38,589 bases of DNA from Porticoccaceae bacterium (GCA_029242085.1 JAQWUP010000056.1:1-38589); one strand, 5' to 3'; shown: positions 26,079-34,730, counted from the first letter of the stretch. Translations and numbers: made by a program. The notes: generated by a model from the letters alone, not told the origin.

Positions 26079-27521
26079 CTAGTCAGAAGCCTCAGCGCCA
26101 AGGTTAAAAAAGGCGAGTCTATCGGCGTGAAAGCTGCCTATTAGCACTTCGTTGCCCAGAGGTAGTGCAACCGTCGGCAGACCAAAGGGTTCAAGGATAA
26201 ATGACCAGCTACTCAGTTGCTTTAAAGTGGCAGCATCAAGCTGAGTCACCGTAAACGGCAGCGTACAGGGGCTGCTATTCTCGCAGCTAAGCGCATCTAC
26301 TATTTCATGATCTAAATTGGTGACCCACAGCGAACCATCCTTTAATACTAGATTATCCGGCGCATTAAGCGAAAAAGAATGCAGGGTTTCGGCTCTGTCC
26401 AAATCAATCACAACGACCCTGTCGGATAAATTAAATGCCACATAGAGAAGGCCTCGCTCCTCGTCATAGGCAATGCCATTTGGCTGTGCACCCTCTGTGC
26501 CAGTTACCTGACTAAAACCATTTTGTTGATCCCAGTGCATCACGTAGCCTGTGTCCTGTTTGGTGATCGCATGGGTGAGAAAGTCAGTCGTAGAGAAATC
26601 ATAATCATACATATGAGAAACAAAGAGACTGCCATCTTTGAGCAGACTGAGATCATTAATGAAATTTCCTTTGGGCGCCACGGCACAGCCTCTCCACACT
26701 AGGCCCCATTGATTAATTCGCTCAATATCTTCAGCTTGCTCCTGCGGCTCTTGCTCAAGGGCCACTAACTCGAACATTTCTATGGATTCATGCGCCATGT
26801 GATTAACCACCGCAAGCTGATAGCGGCCATCGTCGCGGGTCACTAAATCGATGCCATGAGGGCCAAGGGGACTCTGGGCATTTTTCTCACAGCGTCCATC
26901 ACCCCAGATATTATCGGCATAAATAATCGGCAATGGCACTCGACGTTTAGTCTTTACATTTACCAGCGCCAAACTGCCGACACCCATCTGAGTTAGAGGC
27001 TTTGAGCCACCAAATTCGGAGACGATAATAAATTGGTTATCCGGCGTCACCGAGAGATCTTCTGGATTGTTAACCACACAGGAAACCGACAGTTGCTGAC
27101 CTGATTCGCAGTTCGAAATATCTGCAATTGGGCCTATATAGGCGCGGCCCAGAATAAATATCGACAGGCTGAGGCAGACTAGCGCCATAGGTATGGCAAT
27201 GCGGTAATAATATTTCATCACTGACTGCAACTGGCCTTTGTAGACAGTGCTATCCGTGAGCAGCAGATAGATACCCTCGCACATGGCCAGCACAGCAACG
27301 GTAAATATCGCAATCCAAGTGGTGTAGTAATACCAGTTAGGCGCGCTTATGCTCCAAATGATCAGAGGCACAGCGATTATAAAGTCGACGATAGCCATAG
27401 CGCGCCAATCCTGAAGCGATAGCAACCAATTTGCCAATCTTGAAAATAGTACTTTAAACGGCAGTAATAGAGCTGCAAGTAGAAAAACTACCGCGACGAA
27501 AATATTCACAGGAGCACTCAA
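26079..27521 (-). CDS. Membrane-anchored paraoxonase-like (PON) beta-propeller
   Basis: A 480-residue protein with four predicted membrane helices (about residues 5-25, 41-60, 66-88, 102-126) and a six-bladed propeller. The propeller keeps the PON1 calcium and catalytic set in order: PED (E154 D155), PHG (H222), VVNH (H241), IND (N289 D290), PNG (N348) and PDN (D389 N390). PON enzymes are calcium-dependent lactonases and arylesterases. The propeller probably faces the periplasm. The start is TTG at 27521 or GTG at 27509; neither has a strong ribosome site. Single gene, upstream of the kbl remnant. Confidence 0.82.
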   Translation of the reverse strand: MSAPVNIFVAVVFLLAALLLPFKVLFSRLANWLLSLQDWRAMAIVDFIIAVPLIIWSISAPNWYYYTTWIAIFTVAVLAMCEGIYLLLTDSTVYKGQLQSVMKYYYRIAIPMALVCLSLSIFILGRAYIGPIADISNCESGQQLSVSCVVNNPEDLSVTPDNQFIIVSEFGGSKPLTQMGVGSLALVNVKTKRRVPLPIIYADNIWGDGRCEKNAQSPLGPHGIDLVTRDDGRYQLAVVNHMAHESIEMFELVALEQEPQEQAEDIERINQWGLVWRGCAVAPKGNFINDLSLLKDGSLFVSHMYDYDFSTTDFLTHAITKQDTGYVMHWDQQNGFSQVTGTEGAQPNGIAYDEERGLLYVAFNLSDRVVVIDLDRAETLHSFSLNAPDNLVLKDGSLWVTNLDHEIVDALSCENSSPCTLPFTVTQLDAATLKQLSSWSFILEPFGLPTVALPLGNEVLIGSFHADRLAFFNLGAEASD

Positions 27522-27703
27522 TAATTATTATAATTTTGCGCAAGCATAACATAGACAGGTCCCTCTCTTGCACTAGCGAAGCAGCCTTAAACGGCGAATA
27601 ATAGCGATCAAACCAGTGCCATTAGCATGGTAGTATTCATGCGAAATAATATCAGCCAAAGGTATTGCTGCACTTAGACAGTAAACTCAGGGGAGAAAGC
27701 AAT

Positions 27704-28645
27704 ATGGTCAATGACCACCAGAAAACACTGGCATTTAATAGCGGCGAAGCGGGTGATCACCATTTTCATCAATGGCTCAGTAAAAAGCCCAAAGGCTGGC
27801 TGCATATCATGCACGGCATGGCTGAACACGGTGCCCGATATGCCGATCTGGCTCGATTTCTCAACCAACAGGGCTTTGTGGTCACCGCTGGCGATCATCG
27901 CGGGCATGGGCTCACTGGTATTGCAGCCGACAGTCTCTATCATGTTGCCGACAATAACGGCTGGAACCAGATGATTGATGATCAGTGGCAACTGATTGAA
28001 CATCTAGCCTCACAGCATGACCTACCGCTGGTAATTCTGGGCCACAGTATGGGCTCATTTATGGCGACTCATTTCTGCCAGCGATACGCCAGGGAATTAG
28101 CCACCAAAAACCTCAGGGGCTTGATCCTTTCCGGTTCTAACTACGATGCGCCAGGTGCCTTTAAAGTCGTCGCAGGACTGGCAAAAATCGAGCGCTTTAG
28201 ACTCGGTGGCCGCAATATCAGCAATCTCTTAGAGGGCTTATCTTTCGGCGCTTTTAATCGCGCATTCAAGCCAAATCGCACTGAAAAAGACTGGTTATCG
28301 CGAGACCATAGGGTGGTCGATACCTACTTAGCTGATCCAATGTGTGGTGGCGCTATAAGTACTCAGTCTTGGTATGACTTTCTAAATGGTTTGGCACAAA
28401 TGTTCGCGCCAAAGGCTCTGGCACAGATCGACAAAGAACTTCCAGTCTATCTCTTTGCCGGTGAATTAGATCCAGTAGGCAAACAGGGAAAAGGGGTTGA
28501 AAAGTTTCAACAGGTATTACAGCGAGTGGGAGTGCAACGGGTGGACCTAAAGCTATATGCTCAGGGCCGCCATGAGATGATTAATGAGACCAACCGAACC
28601 GAGGTCTATACCGATATTTTACAATGGCTACAGGCACGCCTGTAA
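27704..28645 (+). CDS. Monoacylglycerol lipase-like alpha/beta hydrolase
   Basis: A 313-residue hydrolase of the PldB/monoglyceride lipase group. IMHGMAEHGARYADLARFL is the signature oxyanion region, GDHRGHGLT follows, the nucleophile elbow is GHSMGS (Ser115), the acid lies in FAGELDPVG and the His in GRHEMINE. No signal peptide, so it is cytosolic. The ATG at 27704 is chosen for GGGGAGAAAG just before it; a 13-residue extension to 27665 is unlikely. It may act on lysolipids or monoglycerides. Convergent with the H-NOX gene. Confidence 0.92.
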   Translation: MVNDHQKTLAFNSGEAGDHHFHQWLSKKPKGWLHIMHGMAEHGARYADLARFLNQQGFVVTAGDHRGHGLTGIAADSLYHVADNNGWNQMIDDQWQLIEHLASQHDLPLVILGHSMGSFMATHFCQRYARELATKNLRGLILSGSNYDAPGAFKVVAGLAKIERFRLGGRNISNLLEGLSFGAFNRAFKPNRTEKDWLSRDHRVVDTYLADPMCGGAISTQSWYDFLNGLAQMFAPKALAQIDKELPVYLFAGELDPVGKQGKGVEKFQQVLQRVGVQRVDLKLYAQGRHEMINETNRTEVYTDILQWLQARL

Positions 28646-28651
28646 GCAGAA

Positions 28652-29200
28652 CTAGGCTTTGTGTAATGCCAGCAGAAAACGCTCTGTAGAGCCGCTCATA
28701 TCACCCAGCTTTTCTCTGCGCACTGATATTTTCTCACCATAGTGCGCAGCGCAGCCGTAAATAAGTCCTTCAGCCACATCACCAAGGCAGCGTGGCGACT
28801 TGTAGATCAACTCCATTCTTGTCCAGCTTAATGTATTGCGTTCGAACTTAGGCGGAGTCGCATCAGGATAGAGTTTGCGCACCTCCGCATGAATAAACCA
28901 ATCGATTTTTTCAAACAGCTCAAAGGACGAATCAAGCCCTTCGAAGAGATAGGGATAGGCAGCGGTAAATTCGGCAAAATGATACATGCCAAATGTTTTA
29001 GTGAGATTGGTTAAAGGCACTTTGGTCTGTTTGCTCAGCGCCACCAGCATGGCGACTAGCTCGGTATGATCATAAGTACGCACGGTGGTGTAGATGCCAC
29101 CACTGGCAGGCTTGACCTCATCGAGCACAGTATCGACCATATCTGCGCCAAATTCCGTCTCAATTAACTCTAGAAAGGCAGCGAATAACATACCTTTCAT
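28652..29200 (-). CDS. H-NOX heme nitric oxide sensor
   Basis: A 182-residue soluble heme protein of the H-NOX (HNOB) family. The proximal His is H104 in FIHAEVRKLYPDATPP, and the heme-propionate motif YxSxR is Y133-S135-R137 in IYKSPR. The family start MKGMLFAAFLEL, GIYTTVRTYDH and FGMYHFAEF are present. A perfect AGGAGG precedes the ATG. H-NOX proteins usually sit beside a histidine kinase or diguanylate cyclase; none is visible here. Confidence 0.94.
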   Translation of the reverse strand: MKGMLFAAFLELIETEFGADMVDTVLDEVKPASGGIYTTVRTYDHTELVAMLVALSKQTKVPLTNLTKTFGMYHFAEFTAAYPYLFEGLDSSFELFEKIDWFIHAEVRKLYPDATPPKFERNTLSWTRMELIYKSPRCLGDVAEGLIYGCAAHYGEKISVRREKLGDMSGSTERFLLALHKA

Positions 29201-29515
29201 TGCTGAAAGCCTCCTATTAGTGGAAAACTTGGTTACAAGCCAATGTTAACAACGTTTATGCTTTACCGTATAGATTGTCATGCAATTTTCAAAGCCAGTC
29301 TAACGATAAATTAACCAGCGTTGGCTAAATTACATTGCCTCAATGAGAGGTTTGGGGAGTTGATAGCGTCGAACGCCTCACAGCGCCTTCTATCAAGTGA
29401 GCTGATTTGTAAATGCCGACCGAGAGATGGACATAACGCTACCGCAACGAGGTGTGGTGTCAGCGTACATACGTACTTAGGTTTACTTAGCATTAGGGGT
29501 CATTAAAAACAGAAA
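29201..29515. other. Spacer between the H-NOX and DUF2452 genes
   Basis: About 315 bases that should hold the H-NOX promoter. A 60-codon frame at 29321-29506 on the plus strand has no ribosome site or recognisable content. No RNA or repeat recognised. Confidence 0.45.
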
Positions 29516-29890
29516 TTAGTGGGCAGTAACATCCTTCCACACACTATCCGCCGTGTACTCCAGCGACACTACAAATTCGTGCACTGTCCAATTTTCGATC
29601 ATGCTCAGCAGATAGCTGCCATCGGCTTTCCGATAGAGATGGTAGGTTTGTCCAACACGGGGCACAAAATTATACGATGCGCTGTAGGCAAGCTCGTTTA
29701 ACTCTGCAAGATTCTTAATCGCCTCATACTCTCTATTCAGCTGCTCAACAGCATTCTCGAAATAGTTCTTGGTGAGTGAACCACGCTCTGAAAGGAATAA
29801 AGCAGTATCGGGTAAGACGATAGAGGGTGCGCTAGACGTTGTCCCGTAGGGTAACAGCGCTTTTTTCAAGCCTGACATCAGAGATTCCAT
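29516..29890 (-). CDS. DUF2452-like protein
   Basis: A 124-residue cytosolic protein. LLPYGTTSSAPSIVLPD near the start, a central helical part NREYEAIKNLAELNELAYSA, and FVPRVGQTYHLYRKADGSYLLSMIENW fit the DUF2452 pattern. Function unknown. No strong ribosome site; the inner ATG (MSGLKK, five codons on) is an alternative start. Confidence 0.72.
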   Translation of the reverse strand: MESLMSGLKKALLPYGTTSSAPSIVLPDTALFLSERGSLTKNYFENAVEQLNREYEAIKNLAELNELAYSASYNFVPRVGQTYHLYRKADGSYLLSMIENWTVHEFVVSLEYTADSVWKDVTAH

Positions 29891-30131
29891 TTACACTTAT
29901 TTATGTGCTTGGTTACGTATTAAAGAAAGTCTTTGGATTAATATAAAGTGACTGGAAAACCGACTGTCATTGACATCTTGCGGTCAATTTTAAGAATTAA
30001 TGGGTGATCCAAAAGTTGATTTATTTCTGTATGATGACTTCTTGGGTTAAAACGCGAATGTCACCGTATTAGACCGGACCAAAACGGGACAACAACATCT
30101 ATTTACCCTGGCCAGTGGAGATCAGTAAACA

Positions 30132-30566
30132 ATGAAAGAGATAAATCCAAAGTTAGTCTGTGGAATCTTAGACGAAATTATGGAGTACGAACTAGCGGGC
30201 GTGGTTAGATATACACATTCAGCGATGATGGTTAGCGGACCTTACAGGCTGCCAATTGTTGCATTTCTCAAAGAACAAGCAGCCGAGTCACTAGTGCATG
30301 CCCAGCAGGCAGGCGAGCTGATAGTCGGGTTGGACGGACATCCCAGCCAACGGATTGCCAAGATTAAAGAAACTAACAGACATTCCATCAGAGATATTTT
30401 GGGAGAGAGTTTAGAGCATGAGCTGCATGCGCTAAGTCTGTATAAAAAATTGCTAGACAACGTGGCAGACAGATCTATTTATCTAGAAGAGTACGCCCGT
30501 GGCTTAATTGGAGAGGAAGAGCAGCACTCCCTAGAGCTGAAGGCGATGCTCAAAGACTTTGGATAA
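30132..30566 (+). CDS. Ferritin-like (bacterioferritin family) protein
   Basis: A 144-residue four-helix protein. Helix A has DEIMEYELAGVVRYTHS (E20), helix B ESLVHAQQAGELI (E52, H56), helix C DILGESLEHELHALSLY, and helix D GEEEQHSLEL (E129xxH132). A di-iron site is likely; the heme-binding Met of true bacterioferritins is missing and helix B has E-x3-H instead of E-x2-H. It may store iron or protect against peroxide. GGAG lies upstream of the ATG. Confidence 0.82.
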   Translation: MKEINPKLVCGILDEIMEYELAGVVRYTHSAMMVSGPYRLPIVAFLKEQAAESLVHAQQAGELIVGLDGHPSQRIAKIKETNRHSIRDILGESLEHELHALSLYKKLLDNVADRSIYLEEYARGLIGEEEQHSLELKAMLKDFG

Positions 30567-30595
30567 TCCTGTCCCGATAGTCGCCTGGCAAGGTC

Positions 30596-30621
30596 TGTGT
30601 TTGCCATAATTGGCAAACACA
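30596..30621. repeat. 10-bp perfect inverted repeat after the ferritin-like gene
   Basis: TGTGTTTGCC pairs with GGCAAACACA across a 6-base loop. No T tract follows on either strand, so it may be a weak terminator shared by the convergent genes, or a protein-binding site. Confidence 0.6.
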
Positions 30622-30654
30622 TATCTGCCCTCTAAATAGCCTCTCTTCTCAGGT

Positions 30655-32634
30655 TCAGCGTTGGGGGGTCAACTGGAATACGCGCACATAGTCAACCAGC
30701 ATACCGCGAGGGAACTGTGTCGCAGAAACCGGCGCACCCGGCCAGTTGCCACCTACCGCAACATTTAAGATTAAGAAAAAGTCGCTCCTAAATGCCTCTG
30801 CCCGGTCAGAACCGTCGACAATAGATACCGAGTGAGTCTGAACATCATCGACATACCAAATAATCTCATCCTCTGACCACTCAATGCTGAACACATGGAA
30901 GCTGTTAGAGTATGTCTCACCACTGGAAAGCTGATGGTTTGTCCCTGCCGATACTGGATTATAGGCGGCATCTAAACCACCGTTATTCCAGTAGACATTA
31001 TGCACTGCAGTATCTTCATTACCCGGGCCACCAATGGTATCTACAATATCGAGCTCACCGCTATAGGGCCAGCTAACCTCAGCAAAACTCTGACCTAGCA
31101 TCCAGATTGCAGACCACAGGCCTTTGCCCTCTGCGACCACAGCACGAACATCCACCCGCCCAAAGGTAAAGGAAAAGTTGTCCTGGGTTTTAATGCGAGA
31201 GGATGTGTAGGCTCTGCCACCAAACGTTTCTTTGCGAGCTTCGATGATCAGCAAGCCATCTTCAACTGAGGCATTTTCTTCACGATAGTACTCTAGTTCA
31301 TTGTTACCCCAGCCATTACTGCCAGTGCCAATATCAAAACGCCAGATATCTGTATTTAGCTCAGTGCCATCAAACTCATCAGAGAATATCTTGGTATAGC
31401 CGGCATAGGATTCTGCTGACTGGTAACCGATACTGGAATCGGTCTTAACCCAGGCGGAAAGAGTGCCGCCGGTATTACCTGAACTGGCGTTTGGCCCGTT
31501 GGGGTTAGCGACCCAGCGTACATTGTCTACTTGAAACACCGTAGCGTCATGGTCCGTGGCCCAGATTGCAAGACCGATATCTACCGCTGATAGATCAAGC
31601 CCCTGATCAGCCAGTTCGTTTACATTGACCGATAATGCGACCCAATCTGAGCCCTCGACGGCGCCAAGGCCAAAGTCGCCCGATGTACAGGGGAAGGTGC
31701 ACTCAGATTTCATCGTTAGCTTGTTATCACCACTTATAATCTTCACATCAAACTCGATAGTTCCACCAGCATAAGCAGACAGATCATAGGGGGTTGATGT
31801 CTGGACAATTACAAAGCCGAGCTGGGCGCCAGCTGCATGACTAATTTGCAACACATCGCCGCGCTCAGCGTCGCTTACCACTAACCAGCTAGCACTTGGG
31901 CATGTATCGTCAGCGCCGGTCTCACATCGACCCCAGGCTTTGGCCTCATCAACGATAACCAGCCCGGTATCCCATTCTGTTGAGGCTACGCCTTCTTGAA
32001 TAATGGACAGATCATCGGCAACAGTAGCACCCGAGGTGGCCTCTTCAACAGTAACTGTTCTGATTGCACTGCCGGTGTTGCCAGCCACATCAGTTGCTGT
32101 GTAAGTGAGCGTATAAACGCCCGCAGTGCCATTGTCGACCTCACCAGTAACGCTTACAGCGACTTCGCCATCAACGGTGTCCACCGCTGTGGCACCTGCA
32201 TCAGACCAGGCATCACCTGCATTGATAGAGACAGTCTGATCACCAGCTAAAGTGATCACCGGTAAACTGGTATCTGCGACGGTGACTGTTCTGATTTTGG
32301 ATACAGTATTGCCCGCGCTGTCGCTGGTGGAATATGTCAGAGTATAGGAGCCAGCCTGCGCAGAATTAACCTCACCCTCTACGTTGATGCTCAGATTTGA
32401 ATCTACATTGTCCGTTGCGCTGGCGCCGGGATCTGAGAATGCTGTGCCCTGCTCATGGGACATCGATGATGAGCCGCTCAGAGTAATCACCGGCGCACGG
32501 GCATCAGCCACTGGAGAGCTGACTGGTGAATCAGTGCCGCCTCCTCCGCCACCGCCACATGCACTAAGTATAGTTGCGGTAATGCCAACGATAAGAGATT
32601 TGCTTGTATGGTGGAGCAGATAATCTGAAAACAT
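30655..32634 (-). CDS. GH16 family glucanase lipoprotein
   Basis: A 659-residue lipoprotein with lipobox LSAC (Cys26) and seven glycines. Two DUF5011-type Ig-like domains follow (about 45-120 and 122-197, each ending with a RTVTV strand), then a carbohydrate-binding-like beta-sandwich (about 205-375) and a C-terminal GH16 domain from about 410 (IFSDEFDGTELNTDIWRFD). The catalytic motif reads E527-L-D529-I-V-D532; the canonical motif is ExDxxE, so the acid/base position carries Asp. The likely substrate is laminarin or another beta-glucan. AGAGGG precedes the ATG. Confidence 0.92.
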   Translation of the reverse strand: MFSDYLLHHTSKSLIVGITATILSACGGGGGGGTDSPVSSPVADARAPVITLSGSSSMSHEQGTAFSDPGASATDNVDSNLSINVEGEVNSAQAGSYTLTYSTSDSAGNTVSKIRTVTVADTSLPVITLAGDQTVSINAGDAWSDAGATAVDTVDGEVAVSVTGEVDNGTAGVYTLTYTATDVAGNTGSAIRTVTVEEATSGATVADDLSIIQEGVASTEWDTGLVIVDEAKAWGRCETGADDTCPSASWLVVSDAERGDVLQISHAAGAQLGFVIVQTSTPYDLSAYAGGTIEFDVKIISGDNKLTMKSECTFPCTSGDFGLGAVEGSDWVALSVNVNELADQGLDLSAVDIGLAIWATDHDATVFQVDNVRWVANPNGPNASSGNTGGTLSAWVKTDSSIGYQSAESYAGYTKIFSDEFDGTELNTDIWRFDIGTGSNGWGNNELEYYREENASVEDGLLIIEARKETFGGRAYTSSRIKTQDNFSFTFGRVDVRAVVAEGKGLWSAIWMLGQSFAEVSWPYSGELDIVDTIGGPGNEDTAVHNVYWNNGGLDAAYNPVSAGTNHQLSSGETYSNSFHVFSIEWSEDEIIWYVDDVQTHSVSIVDGSDRAEAFRSDFFLILNVAVGGNWPGAPVSATQFPRGMLVDYVRVFQLTPQR

Positions 32635-32971
32635 GGAACCCTCTGAAATAATTATTTAGTCAATCAGTACCAGTGACGTTAACTTTATTGAGTCCAGCAT
32701 TCTGCAAGCTGGAGGGTTTGACCTCTACAAAAATAAGCTAAACAGGGATAGCAGTGAGATAAGAGGTTCTTTTGTCTTGAAGCACTAAGTTGCTGGAGTT
32801 ACTTGGGAGGTCGAGGTGCATTTTGCTGAGCAGGATATATGCAGATTTTGCAGGAGCAAAAATCTGTCCCTGTCCAAATGCCCTTAGAGCCTCGTCAATC
32901 TAGTCGCAACCCCTATTATTAAATCCTTTTCTATCACATACAGACATCTCTGTTTCGATGCCAAGATCACC
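32635..32971. other. Spacer upstream of the GH16 gene
   Basis: Holds the GH16 promoter. A near-perfect inverted repeat (CAGATTTTGC at 32842-32851 with GCAAAAATCTG at 32856-32866) is the only clear structure. No gene seen. Confidence 0.45.
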
Positions 32972-33133
32972 TTATCGCTGCATCCACTGGGATAATTCCT
33001 TTTTCAGCGCTGCGACTTGAGGTGAGTATTGAGGTGCGCTGATGATATTGTTTTGTTCAAATGGGTCTTTGATAATATTATAAAGTTCAAATTCTGGTCG
33101 TTTAACAGATCTTCCAGAGACTTGCTCGGTTTT
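32972..33133 (-). pseudogene. C-terminal remnant of a sulfatase
   Basis: An open stretch of about 53 codons on the minus strand encodes KRPEFELYNIIKDPFEQNN, then APQYSPQVAALKKEL and SQWMQR before a stop. The RPEFELYN-KDP-E-NN...L-QWM pattern is the usual C-terminal tail of arylsulfatase-type enzymes. A stop at 33134-33136 cuts it off, and no start or catalytic Cys/Ser motif lies upstream, where bioY ends. It is the last tenth of a lost sulfatase gene. Confidence 0.78.
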
Positions 33134-33154
33134 TTATTTAGAACTACGAAAACA

Positions 33155-33697
33155 TTAGCACGGTTTGTCGAAACATCGTTCTTTCGGAATACAGTAGATG
33201 ATCACTGCGCCTAAAATGATTTTGATTATCGCGCCAGGCCAAAATGGCCAAAACCCATACTCCAATGCTTTATTAAGCCCATATAAGAAGGTTAGTTGGG
33301 CGATACCACAGATTAAAACCAGTGCAGTCCCAATCGCCATGGCCGTTAAACACTCGGCAAAGCTGTCCCCAAAACCGTTCTCTTGTAGTGCGCCACAAAC
33401 ATAACCACCAACTAAAAAGCCATACAAAAAGCCGCCACTGCCCCCCACCAATGTATCTATTCCAGAGGCGCCTTTGGCAAATACTGGCAAGTCAGCTAAA
33501 CCTGCAATCAGATAAATGGTGATGGCCAGTAGCCCTCGTTTTCGCCCAAGTACGAATCCTACAACCAGCACCGCAAGGCTTTGCCCGGTGATGGGAATTC
33601 CGCCAACTCCCCATGGCAAGTCAATGCTGACCATTGCGCCTAGAAAAATCAGCAAAAACCCTAAGCCAACCATTAAAATATCTCTATTGCTATGCAT
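33155..33697 (-). CDS. bioY: Biotin transporter BioY
   Basis: A 180-residue integral membrane protein, the substrate-binding S component of ECF biotin transporters. The signature IPITGQSLAVLVVGFVLG is followed by IYLIAGLADLPVFAKGASGID and a GGSGGFLYGFLVGGY segment; about six hydrophobic helices. AAAGG precedes the ATG. No bioM or bioN is adjacent, so it works alone or with a shared energising module elsewhere. Confidence 0.94.
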   Translation of the reverse strand: MHSNRDILMVGLGFLLIFLGAMVSIDLPWGVGGIPITGQSLAVLVVGFVLGRKRGLLAITIYLIAGLADLPVFAKGASGIDTLVGGSGGFLYGFLVGGYVCGALQENGFGDSFAECLTAMAIGTALVLICGIAQLTFLYGLNKALEYGFWPFWPGAIIKIILGAVIIYCIPKERCFDKPC

Positions 33698-33896
33698 TAA
33701 AGCAAGCCTTTTTAGATGTTACTTATCAACCTGTGGCGAGTGTTTTTTGTTTGGAGATGGTAAGGCACTTTGACCCCAAGGCAAAAACTATTAACCCTGC
33801 AAACACAAGAAAGGCATCAAAGCGCAGTGCACGCACAACTTTAAAAAACTCATGCTTTGAGCATCCATAGCATTTTGATCTGTAGAGAAAAAAAGT

Positions 33897-33973
33897 TGGT
33901 CGGGACGGCAGGATTTGAACCTGCGACCACTACACCCCCAGTGTAGTGCGCTACCAGGCTGCGCTACGCCCCG
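33897..33973 (-). tRNA. tRNA-Pro (anticodon GGG)
   Basis: A complete cloverleaf on the minus strand: acceptor CGGGGCG with CGTCCCG (one GU pair), discriminator A, encoded CCA, and anticodon loop CTGGGGG. It follows ihfA and the MerR-type gene, as in Pseudomonas-like genomes. Confidence 0.95.
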
Positions 33974-34045
33974 ATTTAAGAAGCGCAATCATACAGATCA
34001 GGCCTTTTTTTGCAACACATTGTATGGGGACAAAGACAGTGGTGA

Positions 34046-34402
34046 TCAGTCTTTGCTCAATGCACCTAAAACGTCTTCAAGCTCGGTAATGGTTTGATCT
34101 AACAACTGCTTGTAAGGCGTTTGTTCCTGCTTGGCTTCACCTTCCAAACGCTGGCGTGCACCAGTGATGGTAAACCCCTCTTCATACAACAGCGAACGAA
34201 TCTGACGGATCAAGACAACATCTTGGCGCTGGTAGTAACGGCGATTGCCACGGCGTTTAACCGGACTAAGGCTAGGGAACTCCTGTTCCCAATAACGCAG
34301 CACATGCGGTTTTACACCACAGAGTTCGCTAACCTCACCAATGGTGAAATAGCGTTTTCCCGGGATAGTCGGAAGTTGGTTATTGTCACTTGGTTCCAGC
34401 AT
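34046..34402 (-). CDS. MerR-family regulator next to ihfA
   Basis: A 118-residue MerR-type protein: [42 protein letters not shown] is the winged-helix DNA-binding part, followed by a short helical tail without obvious ligand cysteines. This gene is conserved after ihfA in many Gammaproteobacteria. Its start overlaps the ihfA end by 17 bases, so translation may be coupled. Target unknown. Confidence 0.94.
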   Translation of the reverse strand: MLEPSDNNQLPTIPGKRYFTIGEVSELCGVKPHVLRYWEQEFPSLSPVKRRGNRRYYQRQDVVLIRQIRSLLYEEGFTITGARQRLEGEAKQEQTPYKQLLDQTITELEDVLGALSKD

Positions 34403-34685
34403 GACTCTCTACTCGCGCCTTTAACTTCTGCCCTGGCTTAAAGGTGACTACGCGTCGTGCAGATATGGGAATTTCTTCGCCGGTCTTGGGGTTTCTGCCG
34501 GGTCGGCTTTTCTTATCGCGTAGCTCAAAGTTACCAAACCCAGATAGCTTGACCTGATCGTTACTCTCTAGTGCAGCGCAAATTTCGCTGTAAAACATCT
34601 CGACGATCTCCTTGGCTTCCCGTTTATTGAGGCCAAGTTCGTCGAATAACATTTCTGCCAGATCTGCTTTGGTCAGAGCACCCAT
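34386..34685 (-). CDS. ihfA: Integration host factor alpha subunit
   Basis: A 99-residue DNA-bending protein forming a heterodimer with Ihf[18 protein letters not shown] starts the helical body. [33 protein letters not shown] contains the beta-arm with the intercalating Pro in RNPKTG. AGGTAA lies before the ATG. Located after pheT, the conserved order. Confidence 0.98.
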   Translation of the reverse strand: MGALTKADLAEMLFDELGLNKREAKEIVEMFYSEICAALESNDQVKLSGFGNFELRDKKSRPGRNPKTGEEIPISARRVVTFKPGQKLKARVESHAGTK

Positions 34686-34730
34686 TTGCTGTTACCTAAA
34701 ATTTAGACTCTAAAGGCGACGCTATAAAAG

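Noticed and set aside
29321-29506. 60-codon frame between the H-NOX and DUF2452 genes
   Set aside because: No ribosome site, no recognisable domain, and the length is expected by chance.
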